Assembly (NCBI GenBank): GCA_900078375.1
Contig: FLQS01000007.1
Coordinates: 79,228-143,227 of the forward strand
Direction of reading: 5' to 3'
Length of the DNA stretch: 64,000 nucleotides
Source of the DNA: an uncultured Mycobacterium sp.
GTDB lineage: Bacteria; Actinomycetota; Actinomycetes; Mycobacteriales; Mycobacteriaceae
This document shows, piece by piece, positions 46,849 through 56,724 of the stretch. The translations under genes were made by a program, and so were the position numbers. Every line of letters starts with the position of its first letter. Position 1 is the stretch's first letter. The notes beneath the pieces were generated by a model that did no database searches, had not been told where the DNA came from, and worked only from the letters and a program-made list of their open reading frames with translations.

Positions 46849-47988
46849 ATGAAAAGCCGCGCCGCCATCGTCCGCGAGATGGGCGGCGCGTGGTCGGTCG
46901 AGGACTTCGAGCTCGACCCCCCGCGCACCGGCGAGGCGCTGATCCAGATGGCGGCCGCGGGCCTCTGCCATTCCGACGACCACATCCGCAACGGCTTCAT
47001 GTCACCGCCCGGCGGCCCGCGAGCCAGGCCGCCGACCATCGGCGGTCACGAGGGTTCGGCCGTCGTTGTCGAGGTCGGACCCGACGTCACCGGGCTGGCC
47101 GCCGGCGATCATGTGGTGACCTCGTTCGTCGCGGTGTGCGGGCACTGCCGGTGGTGTGCCTCGGGCATGGAGTACCTGTGCGACAAGGGGGCCGGGGTGC
47201 TGATCCCGGGGATGCCGACCGACGGCACATTCCGCCACCACACCCTCGACGGCCAGGACGTGGGGCACACCTCCAAGATCGGCGCCTTCGCCGAACACAC
47301 GGTGGTTGCGGCCGATTCGCTGGTGAAAATCGATCCGGACATCCCGCTGGTGCCCGCCGCCCTGCTGGCGTGCGCGATCCCGACCGGGTACGGCTCGTCG
47401 GCGCACCGCGGCAATGTGCGCGGCGGCGACACCGTCGTCGTGATCGGTGCGGGTGGGATCGGCACGGCAGCCATCCAGGGTGCACGGATCAACGGCGCGA
47501 CGACGATCGTGGCCGTGGATCCCCTTGACAACAAACGCAAGTCGGCGATCGATTTCGGTGCGACGCACACCGCGGTGTGGGCGTGCGACGCAGTCGATCT
47601 GGTCCGCGACCTGACCCGCGGAGTGATGGCGGACTGTGTGGTCGTCGCCCCGTCCGACATCACCGGCGACGACGTGCGCGACGCGCTGGCACTGACCCGC
47701 AAGGGCGGCACCTGCGTGCTGACCGGGATGGCGCCTGCCGGCCGACTGCCCGTCCAGCTGGACATCCAGGACCTGGTGCTGATGAACAAGACCCTGTGCG
47801 GGACGGTGTTCGGGTCGTGCAATCCGCGCTCCGAGATCCCGCTGCTGGCAAGCATGTACACCGCCGGCCAACTGCGCCTCGATGAGATGATCACCCGCCG
47901 CTATCGCCTCGACGACATCAACACCGCGTTCGACGACCTGCTGCGCGGCGAGCTGGTCCGCGGCGTCATCGACTTCGGGATCGCCTGA
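46849..47988 (+). CDS. NDMA-dependent zinc alcohol dehydrogenase, second copy
   Basis: A 379-residue paralogue of the gene at 3659-4765. Zinc-ligand motifs GLCHSDDH and GGHEGSAVVVEVGP, the structural zinc cysteines CGHCRWCASGMEYLC and the NAD loop VIGAGGIGTAAIQGA are present. It is of the mycofactocin-associated NDMA-dependent kind. The ATG at 46849 is chosen because the MKSRAAIVRE start aligns with MKTKAAVLWG of the paralogue. The CoA-transferase gene follows after 5 bases, so alcohol oxidation and CoA transfer are likely coupled. Confidence 0.92.
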   Translation: MKSRAAIVREMGGAWSVEDFELDPPRTGEALIQMAAAGLCHSDDHIRNGFMSPPGGPRARPPTIGGHEGSAVVVEVGPDVTGLAAGDHVVTSFVAVCGHCRWCASGMEYLCDKGAGVLIPGMPTDGTFRHHTLDGQDVGHTSKIGAFAEHTVVAADSLVKIDPDIPLVPAALLACAIPTGYGSSAHRGNVRGGDTVVVIGAGGIGTAAIQGARINGATTIVAVDPLDNKRKSAIDFGATHTAVWACDAVDLVRDLTRGVMADCVVVAPSDITGDDVRDALALTRKGGTCVLTGMAPAGRLPVQLDIQDLVLMNKTLCGTVFGSCNPRSEIPLLASMYTAGQLRLDEMITRRYRLDDINTAFDDLLRGELVRGVIDFGIA

Positions 47989-47993
47989 GCTCC

Positions 47994-50288
47994 ATGGCCT
48001 CTCCGCTGTCGGGTATCCGAGTGCTCGAGATCGGCGACCGGATCGCCACCGCATACTGCGGCAAGCTCCTGCGCGACGCCGGCGCGGACGTGGTGATGCT
48101 CGAACCACCGGCCGGGCATCGGCTGCGGCACAATCGGCCATCCGGTGTGCAGGCCTCCGCCGGTGACGCCCCGTTCTTTTCGTTCCTGGCCGGCGGTAAG
48201 CGCAGTATCGTCAGCCCGACGATTCCGCCCGAATTGCTGGACTCGGCCGATATCGTGATCCTCGGGGCGACGCCGACAGAAGCAGCCGCGATGGGGCTGA
48301 GCAGCGACGAAATCGCCTGCCGCACAACACCGGTGATCACCATCTCCGACTTCGGCTGGACGGGCCCGTGGACCGACGTGCCCGCCACCGAGTTCACCCT
48401 GCAGGCCTGGTGCGGATCGACCGGATCACGCGGCGAGCCCGAGCGCCCGCCGATCGCTGTCGGCGGCGACCTGGGCGAATTCATCGCGGGCAGCTACGCC
48501 GCCTTCTTCGCACTCGCCGCCCACCGCGGCGGCGGATCCTTTGATCTGTCGGTCCTGGAGGCCATGACCACCTCGATGCAGGTGTTCTCCTGGCTGCGCA
48601 AGGAATTGATGCTGTTGGAGGTCCTCGGGCGATCCACCGAAGTACCGTCGGTGGAACGCGCCGCAGACGGCTATGTCGGGATCTCGATGGCCACCGGTCA
48701 GCAGTGGCAGGACTTCTGCGCCATGGTCGAGTGCCCCGATCTGGCCGATGTCCCCGAGCTGCGTTTCCAGGTCGGCCGTTGGGAACAACGCGATCTCATC
48801 CGGGCGCGCACGGCCGAGTTCTTCGCCACGCACACCGTCGCCGAGATCGTCGAGCTGGCCGCACTGTTCCGCATCCCGATGACGGCAATCGGTAACGGCG
48901 AAACGCTGGCCGGCATGGATCATTTCATCGAACGGGAGTCGTTCCTGGACCACCCCAGTGGATTCCGGGCGCCCCGGGCACCGTGGCGGATGAGCAGCAC
49001 ACCCGCGCTGCCACCGGCCCTGCCGCCAGCGCTCGGTGCTGAATCCACCGCCGTCTGGCCGCCCCGCGACTCACCCGCCGAGCGCGCGGGTCTGCCGCTG
49101 GACGGCGTCCGCATCGTCGACCTGACCGCGTTCTGGGCCGGCCCGACCGCCACCCATCTGCTGGCCATGCTCGGCGCCGACGTGGTGAAGATCGAATCCG
49201 TGCAACGTCCGGACGGCATGCGCTTCGCCGGCGGGTTCCGTGCGGACGTCGAACAGTGGTGGGAATACAGCTGGGTTTTCCACGGAGTGAACTCCGGCAA
49301 GCGCTCGATCACGCTGGATCTCGGATCAGAGGAAGGCAGAACGCTTTTCGGCCGGATGGTCGCCGAGGCAGATGTGGTGGTCGAGAACTTCACCCCCCGG
49401 GTGATGGAGAACTTCGGCCTGAGCTACGAGCAGCTGCGGGCATTCAACGAGCAGATCATCGAGGTCCGCATGCCGGGGTTCGGGCTCGACGGGCCCTGGC
49501 GCGACCGGGTCGGGTTCGCGATGACGATGGAACAGCTCGCCGGACTGGCCTGGCTCACCGGATATCCCGACGGCCTGCCCACCGCACCGCGAGGCGCGTG
49601 TGATCCGCTGGCCGGGGTGCACGCCGCCTTTCTCACCCTCGCGGCCCTGGAGCATCGGCGCCGCACCGGGCAGGGTCAGCTGGTCGAGCTGCCGATGATC
49701 GACGTTGTGCTCAACGCCAGCGCGCTGCAGGTCATCGAGCACGACGTCGCCGGGGTGCTGCTGACCCGGCGAGGCAACCGCGGCCACGAGTTCGCCGTCC
49801 AGAACGTCTACGCCTGCGCGGGCGAGGATCAGTGGATCGCGGTCAGCCTTCGCCACAGCGGCGACTGGGCTGCCATCAAAGATGTTCTCGGCCAACCCGT
49901 ATGGGCGCATGATGTCGAATACGGCGAAGACACCGCCGACCACATCGACGGTCACCTCGCCGACTGGTTCACCGATCAGCCCCGCGACGGCGCCGTCGCC
50001 ACGCTGCTCGCCGCAGGCATAGCGGCCGCGCCGGTCGTGCAGCCCCCCGAGGTCATCGACAACCCCGCGCTGCGGGACAGGGGCTTCTTCCAAACGGTCG
50101 CCCACCCGCTGTGCGGCCCGCTGCCCTACCCGCGGCCGCCGGTCACCGGTCACTTCGTGGACCGTGCCGCGCCGCTGCTGGGACAGCACAACGCCGAAAT
50201 ACTCGGCGGATCACTGGGTTTGACGGATCAGGACCTGGCTCGGCTGGAAGACGGCAAGGTCATCGGGACCTGGCCGCTGGGGTTGTGA
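47994..50288 (+). CDS. Double-domain family III CoA transferase (CaiB/BaiF)
   Basis: A 764-residue protein with two CaiB/BaiF-type CoA-transferase modules. The first (about 1-360) starts LSGIRVLEIGDRIATAYCGKLLRDAGADVVMLEPP. The second (about 365-760) starts LDGVRIVDLTAFWAGPTATHLLAMLGADVVKIESVQRPDG and contains NSGKRSITLDLGSEEGR. The catalytic Asp of the family is expected near AGSYAAFFAL in the first and CDPLAGVHAAFL in the second, the latter better conserved. The fused form is common in actinobacteria and moves CoA to carboxylic acids. Its end overlaps the convergent monooxygenase by 61 bases. Confidence 0.92.
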   Translation: MASPLSGIRVLEIGDRIATAYCGKLLRDAGADVVMLEPPAGHRLRHNRPSGVQASAGDAPFFSFLAGGKRSIVSPTIPPELLDSADIVILGATPTEAAAMGLSSDEIACRTTPVITISDFGWTGPWTDVPATEFTLQAWCGSTGSRGEPERPPIAVGGDLGEFIAGSYAAFFALAAHRGGGSFDLSVLEAMTTSMQVFSWLRKELMLLEVLGRSTEVPSVERAADGYVGISMATGQQWQDFCAMVECPDLADVPELRFQVGRWEQRDLIRARTAEFFATHTVAEIVELAALFRIPMTAIGNGETLAGMDHFIERESFLDHPSGFRAPRAPWRMSSTPALPPALPPALGAESTAVWPPRDSPAERAGLPLDGVRIVDLTAFWAGPTATHLLAMLGADVVKIESVQRPDGMRFAGGFRADVEQWWEYSWVFHGVNSGKRSITLDLGSEEGRTLFGRMVAEADVVVENFTPRVMENFGLSYEQLRAFNEQIIEVRMPGFGLDGPWRDRVGFAMTMEQLAGLAWLTGYPDGLPTAPRGACDPLAGVHAAFLTLAALEHRRRTGQGQLVELPMIDVVLNASALQVIEHDVAGVLLTRRGNRGHEFAVQNVYACAGEDQWIAVSLRHSGDWAAIKDVLGQPVWAHDVEYGEDTADHIDGHLADWFTDQPRDGAVATLLAAGIAAAPVVQPPEVIDNPALRDRGFFQTVAHPLCGPLPYPRPPVTGHFVDRAAPLLGQHNAEILGGSLGLTDQDLARLEDGKVIGTWPLGL

Positions 50289-51796
50289 CCAAACGTCTCG
50301 TGGATCCAGTCGCCGGGCCGCACGCGCCAGGTACGCCGCGCATACTCGAGCTCGTTGTACGGCCACTGCGTGACGATGCGGCCTGTCGGTGAGCGAAAGT
50401 AGCTGCCGCACTGCGTCCATACCGTCTGCTCGAGTTCGGCCGAGATCTCCTCGTTGAACCGCCGCTCGGCCTCCGGTCGCACCTCCAGCGTGCCGCCCTT
50501 GCGGGCAAGCCGGCCAACCGCATCGGCGACCAGCCGTGCCCCGGCCTCCAGGATGTAGACGATCGAGTTGCCGCCCTGGTTGGTGTTGGGACCGTACAGC
50601 ATCAGGAAATTGGGAAAACCGCTGACGGCGACGCCGAGGTAGGCGATGGGGTCCTCACCCCAGCGCTGGTGCAGTGACTGCCCGTCCACGCCGGTCACCT
50701 CGATACCCGACAGGTAGTGGTTGGTCTGGAAACCGGTGGCCAGCACGATGGTGTCGACGTCGGTCACCGATTGCGCTGTGCACACTCCAGTCTCGGTGAC
50801 CTTGTCGATGGGCTCGGTCACCAGCGCGACGTTGTCCTGCTGCAGGGCGGTGTAGTAATCGCTGCCGAGCAGGACCCGCTTACAGCGGAACGGGTAGTCG
50901 GGCGTCAGGGCCGCGCGCAGACCGTCGTCGGCGACGGTGCGGCGCAGGAACTCCTCCGCGATGCCCTGCCGGCCGGCGACCAGTGGATCGTCGACGCGCA
51001 ACGCGGTGTTGTCGTGCTGTTCCTTCCACAACCGCCAGCGTTCGCGGCGCGCCGCCCACGGGCTGCGGCGGAATCGATCGAGCTCGTCGCCGGTGAACGC
51101 GCGGTCGTCCTTGGGCACCATCCACGGCGGGGTGCGCTGGAAGATCGTCACCTCGGCGGCGACCTTGGCGATTTCCGGAACGACCTGCACCGCACTGGCT
51201 CCCGTGCCGACGACCGCCACCCGGCGATCAGTGAGGTCGGCGCCGCGATCCCACCGGGAGGTGTGCATGATCGAACCGCCGAAATCGGTCAGGCCGTCGA
51301 TATCGGGCAGCTTCGGTTCCCCGAACAGGCCCACCGCACTGACCACCACGTCGGCGGAGTACGCGGAAGCGCTTCCCGTGCTGACCGATTCGAGCTCGAG
51401 GTCCCACTGCGTGGTGACCGCGTTCCAGCGGATGCTCCGTACGGCGGTGTTTGTCAGCAGGTGCCGGTTCAGGTCGAAGTCCTTGGCCACCGACTCCAGG
51501 TAGGCCAGGATCTCGGGCTGCCGAGCGTAGGTGCGGCTCCAGTTCCGGTTCGGTGCGAACGAGAACGAATAGAGGTGGCTCTGGATATCGCATGCCGCAC
51601 CGGGATAGGTGTTCAGCCGCCAGGTTCCGCCCACCCCGTCGCAGCGTTCGATGATCACCAGATCGTCGACGCCGATGCGCCGCAACGCGACCGCCGCGGC
51701 CAGGCCGCCGAACCCGGCACCGATGATGGCCACTCTCGGCGCGGGACGCCGGCGCACAGCCGCACGCAGCCGCCCCGTCAGGTACCGCTTCTTCAT
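50228..51796 (-). CDS. Flavin-containing (Baeyer-Villiger-type) monooxygenase 1
   Basis: A 522-residue class B flavoprotein monooxygenase. The FAD Rossmann motif VAIIGAGFGGLAAAVAL and the NADP motif VAVVGTGASAVQVVPEIA are present. Between them FGGSIMHTSRWDRG is a variant of the Baeyer-Villiger fingerprint FxGxxxHxxxW. It would insert oxygen next to a ketone. The ATG at 51796 overlaps the stop of monooxygenase 2 by one base and has GGAGG 6 bases before it; a GTG three bases earlier is possible. Substrate unknown. The two monooxygenases differ enough that they may act in sequence or on different ketones. Confidence 0.92.
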   Translation of the reverse strand: MKKRYLTGRLRAAVRRRPAPRVAIIGAGFGGLAAAVALRRIGVDDLVIIERCDGVGGTWRLNTYPGAACDIQSHLYSFSFAPNRNWSRTYARQPEILAYLESVAKDFDLNRHLLTNTAVRSIRWNAVTTQWDLELESVSTGSASAYSADVVVSAVGLFGEPKLPDIDGLTDFGGSIMHTSRWDRGADLTDRRVAVVGTGASAVQVVPEIAKVAAEVTIFQRTPPWMVPKDDRAFTGDELDRFRRSPWAARRERWRLWKEQHDNTALRVDDPLVAGRQGIAEEFLRRTVADDGLRAALTPDYPFRCKRVLLGSDYYTALQQDNVALVTEPIDKVTETGVCTAQSVTDVDTIVLATGFQTNHYLSGIEVTGVDGQSLHQRWGEDPIAYLGVAVSGFPNFLMLYGPNTNQGGNSIVYILEAGARLVADAVGRLARKGGTLEVRPEAERRFNEEISAELEQTVWTQCGSYFRSPTGRIVTQWPYNELEYARRTWRVRPGDWIHETFGHNPSGQVPMTLPSSSRARS

Positions 51797-53538
51797 CACC
51801 GGCCTCCGACGCCGATGTCGAGTCCGTCCAGCGTGCCGGTGTCGCGCCAGGCCGCCAGGATGTCGGCGTATTCGGTGGGCGTGCCGTAGAAGAAGCTGCC
51901 CTGCCGCGTCGTCGCGTTGGCCTGACCCTCCCGGTTGTAATACCCGGGTGTGCACGACCTGGCGCGGTCCGCGGTACCCGCCGACCTGCCGACCACGGTG
52001 TCGACCCAGCCGTCTTCGGCGGCGGTGGTCGCTTCGAGCCGGGTGACGTCACGGGCCAGTGCCTCGGCGATGATCCACGCGACGTGAGACGCCTGGACAT
52101 CGAGCAGGTAAGGGAAGTTCACCGTAAACCCGGACTGCGCAATACTTTCGACGAACAGGTTGGGGAATCCCGCGACCAGCAGCCCGTGCAGCGTGCGCAC
52201 GCCCTCGCGCCACTTACCGGTCAGCGTGAGCCCGTCGCGGCCGACGATTTCGAAACCCGTTCGCCGCGCATACTCGGTGCCGACCTCGAAACCTGTCGCG
52301 AAGATCAGGCAGTCGATGTCGTGCTCGACGCCGTCGACCACGACACCGCGTTCGGTGATGCACTGCACGCCATGGCCACCGGTGTCCACCAGAGTCACGT
52401 TGGGCCGGTTGAACGTGGCCAGGTAGTCGTCGTGAAAGCACGGCCGCTTGCAGAAATAGCCGTACCACGGTTTGAGTGCCTCCGCGGTATCCGCATCGGT
52501 GACGATGGCGTCCACCCGGGCGCGGACCTCTTCCATCTTCGCGAAATCGGCCAGCTCGCCATCCCGCATCACCAGCAGGGTCTTGGTGATGCTGGTCCAG
52601 GCGTCGGCCACCAGATCCTCGGCGGCCTCGCCGCCCGCGGTCAGCTGTTGGAAGTTCTCGATGCGGCGGCGCTGCCAGCCGGGGGTCAGGCCCGCAGCCC
52701 ACTGCGGGTCGGTCGGCCGGTTGTTGCGGACGTCGACCGACGACGGCGTGCGCTGGAACACCGAGAGATGACCCACCGCGCGCGCCAGGTGCGGTACGCA
52801 CTGCACGGCTGTGGCACCTGTGCCGATGATGCCGATTCGCCTGTCGGCCAGCAACTCCAGGTTCTTCCCGGTGTAGTCGTAGTCCCACCGGCTGGTGTGA
52901 AAGGTGTGCCCGGCGAACGAGGCGATTCCCGGAATACCCGGCAGCTTCGGCTTCTGCAGGTAGCCGTTGGCCATCGACACGAACCGGGCGCGGATCGCGT
53001 CGCCCCTTTCGGTTTCCACGATCCACCGTGAGGCCTGTTCGTCCCAGCGGATCTGGCGGACCTCGGTGTGCAGGCAGGCATCCCGGTAGAGGTCGTAGTG
53101 CTCGGCGATGCGCTGGCAGTGCGCGAAGATCTCCGGGCCCTTGGCGTACTTCTCGGTCGGCAGGTAGCCGGTCTCTTCCAGCAACGGCATGTAGACGTAG
53201 GACTCGACATCACAGGCGATGCCGGGGTAGCGGTTCCAGTACCAGGTGCCGCCGACGTCGGCGGCCTTGTCGATCAGCCGGATCCGCTGCACCCCGAGTT
53301 CGCGCAGCCGCGCCCCGGTCAGCAGGCCACCGAATCCGGCACCGATGATCGCCACGTCGACCTCGTCGGTCAGCGGCTCGCGGTCAGCCGGTTCGCCCGA
53401 CCACGGATCCTGCGCGAACCCCGCGAAATCACCCGTGACCTCGACGTACTGGCCGATCCCGTCCGGCCGCAGCCGGACCTCGCGCTCGCGCGCGTATCGG
53501 GCGCGCAGCGCGTCGGGGTCGAAGGGCAGGCCGGTCAC
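51796..53538 (-). CDS. Baeyer-Villiger-type monooxygenase 2
   Basis: A 580-residue flavin monooxygenase, longer than the first, of the cyclohexanone/phenylacetone monooxygenase kind. The FAD motif is VAIIGAGFGGLLTGARL at about 63-79, the fingerprint FAGHTFHTSRWDY fits FxGxxxHxxxW closely, and the NADP motif IGIIGTGATAVQCVPHLA follows. The CxRPCF stretch (FCKRPCFHDDYL) is also typical. It would convert ketones to esters or lactones. It lies 10 bases from the aldehyde dehydrogenase gene and overlaps monooxygenase 1, so the three form one minus-strand operon. Confidence 0.93.
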   Translation of the reverse strand: MTGLPFDPDALRARYAREREVRLRPDGIGQYVEVTGDFAGFAQDPWSGEPADREPLTDEVDVAIIGAGFGGLLTGARLRELGVQRIRLIDKAADVGGTWYWNRYPGIACDVESYVYMPLLEETGYLPTEKYAKGPEIFAHCQRIAEHYDLYRDACLHTEVRQIRWDEQASRWIVETERGDAIRARFVSMANGYLQKPKLPGIPGIASFAGHTFHTSRWDYDYTGKNLELLADRRIGIIGTGATAVQCVPHLARAVGHLSVFQRTPSSVDVRNNRPTDPQWAAGLTPGWQRRRIENFQQLTAGGEAAEDLVADAWTSITKTLLVMRDGELADFAKMEEVRARVDAIVTDADTAEALKPWYGYFCKRPCFHDDYLATFNRPNVTLVDTGGHGVQCITERGVVVDGVEHDIDCLIFATGFEVGTEYARRTGFEIVGRDGLTLTGKWREGVRTLHGLLVAGFPNLFVESIAQSGFTVNFPYLLDVQASHVAWIIAEALARDVTRLEATTAAEDGWVDTVVGRSAGTADRARSCTPGYYNREGQANATTRQGSFFYGTPTEYADILAAWRDTGTLDGLDIGVGGR

Positions 53539-53548
53539 GTTGTCCGCA

Positions 53549-55000
53549 CTATAAGTCCACGGCGGTCGCGATCAGCTTGGTCTCGAGGTATTCCTCGAAG
53601 CCGGCCAGCCCCATCTCGCGGCCGATACCGGACTGTTTGTAGCCGCCGAAGGGCGCGTCGGCCGAATACCACACTCCCCCATTGACGCTGACCGTGCCGG
53701 TCCGCAGCCGCGCTGCCACCCGGGCCGCACGGTCCCGGTCGGCGGCCCATACCGCGGCGGACAGTCCGTACGGCGAGTCGTTGGCGGTGCGGATGGCGTC
53801 GTCGTCCCCGTCGTGGGCCAGCACCACCAGCACCGGCCCGAAGATCTCCTCCCTGGCCGCGCGTGCGGAGTTGTCCAGTCCGCGAACAACCGTCGGCGCG
53901 ATGAAATATCCCCGGCCTAGCCCGGCGGGCCTGCCACCGCCGCAGGCGAACGAACCGCCTTCGGCCACGGCCAGATCCAGATAGCCCTGTACCCTCATCC
54001 GCTGGCGGGCCGAGATCAGCGGGCCACAGACCGTGGTGGGATCGGTCGGGTCGCCGACCGGTATGCCGGTCATCGCCGCGGCGGCGGCCTCGACGGCGTC
54101 GTCGTAGCGGTCGCGGGGCACCACCAGCCGGGTGGTGAATGCGCAGCCCTGCCCGGCGTGGCGCGAGACGGCCAGTGCCGCCGCGCCGCACGCCCGCACC
54201 AGATCGGCGTCGTCGAGCACGACGAAGGCCGACTTGCCGCCGAGTTCGAGACAGACCTTCGTGATGGACGGTGCCGCACTGGCCATCACCGCCGCACCGG
54301 TGGCGGTCGACCCGGTGAACGACACCAGGTCCACCCGGGCATCTTCGCTCAGCTGCGCACCGACACGCGGGTCACTGGAGGTGACGATGTTGACGACGCC
54401 GGGAGGAAAGTCGGTGTGCTCGGCGATGATTCGCCCGATCTCGGCGGCACACCACGGGGTTTCGGGAGCCGGTTTGAGGACCACGGTGTTGCCGGCCGCC
54501 AGGGCGGGCCCAAGCTTGGCGAGGTTGATCTGGTGCGGAAAGTTGAACGGCGTGATCGCGCCGACGACGCCGTAGGGCTCACGCACAAGTGCACGCCGGG
54601 ACGCGATCCCCATCGGCGATGCCTCGCCAAGATCGGTTGTCCACGAGTAGTTTTCCGCCACGTCGGCGGGGTACGACAGGTCGTTGACCGGGCCCTGCAG
54701 GTGCGAACCGTGGGTGAAGGTGACCGGCGCGCCCACCTCCGCGACGGTGATCGCCCGCAGCTCCTCGATCTCGGCGTTCAGCGCGCAGCGCAGCTGGCGC
54801 AGGCAGTGCACTCGCAGCGCCACATCCCGCGACCAGTCGCTGTCGTCGAAGGCCGACCGCGCCGCCCCGATCGCCCGGTCCATGTCCGCGGCGTCGCCGT
54901 CGGCGGCCGGCCCGATCCGCTCTTCGGTGGCCGGATTGATGGTGTCGAACGTGCCCGAACCTCCAGCTGCCAGACGTCCGTCGATCAGCAGCTCGGTCAC
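53549..55000 (-). CDS. Aldehyde dehydrogenase
   Basis: A 483-residue NAD(P)-dependent aldehyde dehydrogenase. The catalytic Glu is in [15 protein letters not shown], the catalytic Cys in [16 protein letters not shown], and [14 protein letters not shown] supplies the cofactor loop. The GTG at 55000 overlaps the arcA stop by 4 bases. It is probably the entry of the operon that continues into the two monooxygenases, and it would oxidise an aldehyde from the ester or alcohol steps to an acid. Coupling to arcA is unexpected functionally, since arcA belongs to the conserved block. Confidence 0.94.
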   Translation of the reverse strand: MTELLIDGRLAAGGSGTFDTINPATEERIGPAADGDAADMDRAIGAARSAFDDSDWSRDVALRVHCLRQLRCALNAEIEELRAITVAEVGAPVTFTHGSHLQGPVNDLSYPADVAENYSWTTDLGEASPMGIASRRALVREPYGVVGAITPFNFPHQINLAKLGPALAAGNTVVLKPAPETPWCAAEIGRIIAEHTDFPPGVVNIVTSSDPRVGAQLSEDARVDLVSFTGSTATGAAVMASAAPSITKVCLELGGKSAFVVLDDADLVRACGAAALAVSRHAGQGCAFTTRLVVPRDRYDDAVEAAAAAMTGIPVGDPTDPTTVCGPLISARQRMRVQGYLDLAVAEGGSFACGGGRPAGLGRGYFIAPTVVRGLDNSARAAREEIFGPVLVVLAHDGDDDAIRTANDSPYGLSAAVWAADRDRAARVAARLRTGTVSVNGGVWYSADAPFGGYKQSGIGREMGLAGFEEYLETKLIATAVDL

Positions 55001-56205
55001 AACGGATCCCGCGCGACCGGGCATGACATGCACCGCGGCCCGCCCCGCCCGGTGCCGAGCTCGGAGGCCGAGATGGGCAATACCTCGATGCCCGAATCCT
55101 GCAGTCGGGCATTGGTTTCGGTGTTGCGTTCGTAGGCGACGACGACGCCGGGCGCCAGCGCCAGAGTGTTGTTGCCGTCATCCCACTGCTCGCGTTCGGC
55201 GGTCACCGGGTCCAGTCCGGTGTCGATCACGCGCAGCTGCTCGATCTCCATCGCCTCCGCGGCGGCCGTCACGAACGGAGCCTCGTCCAGGATCGTCACC
55301 CCGTCGGGGGTGCGCTTGATGGTGAACGCCGACAGCGAATCGCTGACCGCGGGGTACATCACCACCGCGTCGACGTCGACCATCGTGCAGACGGTGTCCA
55401 GGTGCATCTGCGCCCGCTCCTGGGCGATCGGCACGGCGAGCACCGTGTGGGCCAGACCGTCGTCGAACAGGCTGCGCGCCAGCGCTTCCGCACCGGCAGG
55501 GGTGGTGCGCTCCCCCACCCCGACGGCCACCACGCCGGGCGAGAGCAGCAGCACGTCGCCGCCTTCCACCGGCGCCGTGTGTGACTCGTAGGCCCGCCGC
55601 ACTCCGAGGAAGCGCGGGTGATGGGCGTAGATCAGGTCGGTCAGTGAGGTTTCGCGCATCCTGGCCGGCAGCGCCAGTGAGGTGGTCGCCACCCGCGGGC
55701 CGATCCAGAACGACGAGTCGCGGGTGAACAGCAGATTGGGTAGCGGCTCGATGACGAAATCGCCGCCGTGATGCATGCGCCGCACCAGGGACGTATCGGT
55801 CTTGGCGCCCGACGGTAGTTCGGTGAAGGTCATGCCCGCCGTCAGCACGTGCGCCAGGGCCGCCGGCTCCAGACTGCGCAGGTACGCCGAAAGCTCCTGC
55901 GCCAGTGGCAATCCCAGACGGCGCGCATCCACGGCTGCGGAGATCCCCTGTATCCGGGCCGCACCGCTGCCCAGCGCTTCGGTCAGCAGATCGGACATCA
56001 GCAGCACTTCCACGCCCCGTGAGCGCAGCAGGTCGGCGAACGCATCGTGTTCTTCCTGGGCCCGGGACACCCAAGGCAGGCCGTCGAATAGCAGCTTGTC
56101 GTTGTTGCGCGGGGTCAGCCGCTGCAATTCGGCGCCGGGACGGTGCAATATGACGACCCGCAGCGTTCCGACCTCGGAGTTGGAGCCCAGCACGGTGGCA
56201 GTCAC
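54997..56205 (-). CDS. arcA: Arginine deiminase
   Basis: A 402-residue ADI equal to Rv1001, converting arginine to citrulline and ammonia. The catalytic pattern is visible: [48 protein letters not shown] and the nucleophilic Cys in [15 protein letters not shown] at the C-terminus. The GTG at 56205 is chosen: it lies 7 bases after TACGGT (56218 to 56213), as in leaderless mRNA, and the M. tuberculosis protein starts close to it. It is not accompanied by arcB or arcC. It diverges from soxR with a shared short control region. Confidence 0.95.
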   Translation of the reverse strand: MTATVLGSNSEVGTLRVVILHRPGAELQRLTPRNNDKLLFDGLPWVSRAQEEHDAFADLLRSRGVEVLLMSDLLTEALGSGAARIQGISAAVDARRLGLPLAQELSAYLRSLEPAALAHVLTAGMTFTELPSGAKTDTSLVRRMHHGGDFVIEPLPNLLFTRDSSFWIGPRVATTSLALPARMRETSLTDLIYAHHPRFLGVRRAYESHTAPVEGGDVLLLSPGVVAVGVGERTTPAGAEALARSLFDDGLAHTVLAVPIAQERAQMHLDTVCTMVDVDAVVMYPAVSDSLSAFTIKRTPDGVTILDEAPFVTAAAEAMEIEQLRVIDTGLDPVTAEREQWDDGNNTLALAPGVVVAYERNTETNARLQDSGIEVLPISASELGTGRGGPRCMSCPVARDPL

Positions 56206-56231
56206 ACATAGCACCGTAACAACAGGTCGGC

Positions 56232-56253
56232 CACCTCAACTATCGTTGAGGTG
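56232..56253. promoter_or_regulatory. SoxR operator over the soxR start
   Basis: CACCTCAAC and GTTGAGGTG are perfect 9-base inverted arms around TATC. The inner 18 bases CCTCAACTATCGTTGAGG match the SoxR box CCTCAAGTTAACTTGAGG in both arms and overall length. The last base is the first base of the soxR GTG, and a TATCGT -10 candidate lies inside the site. Confidence 0.8.
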
Positions 56254-56684
56254 TGACCGAGCAGGAACTGTCGCCCGGCGAACTCGCCCAGCGGGCCGGC
56301 GTGGCGATCTCGGCACTGCACTTCTACGAACGCGAGGGGCTGATCAGCAGCCGCCGAACCTCAGGCAACCAGCGCCGCTACCCCCGCGACACCCTGCGCC
56401 GGGTGGCGTTCATCCGGATGTCGCAACGGCTGGGCATACCCCTGGCCCGGGTCGCCGACGCCCTGGCAACGCTGCCCACCGACCGGGTGCCGACCAGCCG
56501 GGACTGGGCGCGGCTGTCGGCGGGCTGGCGGGAGGATCTCGACGAGCGGATCGTGCACCTGCAGCGGTTACGCGACAACCTCGCCGACTGCATCGGCTGC
56601 GGCTGCCTGAGCCTGCGCAGCTGCGCGCTGTCCAACCCCGAAGACGTGCTCGCCGGCCAGGGACCCGGGGCGGCGAAGCTCTAG
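56253..56684 (+). CDS. soxR: Redox-sensing regulator SoxR (MerR family)
   Basis: A 143-residue MerR-family regulator. The winged helix-turn-helix is at residues about 7-45 (LAQRAGVAISALHFYEREGLISSRRTSGNQRRY), a dimerisation coiled coil at about 78-110, and the [2Fe-2S] cluster ligands are C113, C116, C118 and C124 (CIGCGCLSLRSC), the exact SoxR spacing. Oxidation of the cluster by redox-active compounds activates transcription. The GTG at 56253 starts within a SoxR box, so it is autoregulated, and divergent arcA may be affected. AlkB follows 40 bases later. M. tuberculosis has no gene in this position that I recall. Confidence 0.95.
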   Translation: MTEQELSPGELAQRAGVAISALHFYEREGLISSRRTSGNQRRYPRDTLRRVAFIRMSQRLGIPLARVADALATLPTDRVPTSRDWARLSAGWREDLDERIVHLQRLRDNLADCIGCGCLSLRSCALSNPEDVLAGQGPGAAKL

Positions 56685-56724
56685 ATTTCTTCCCATCGAA
56701 CAGATGTGCGATATCCTCGGCCCT

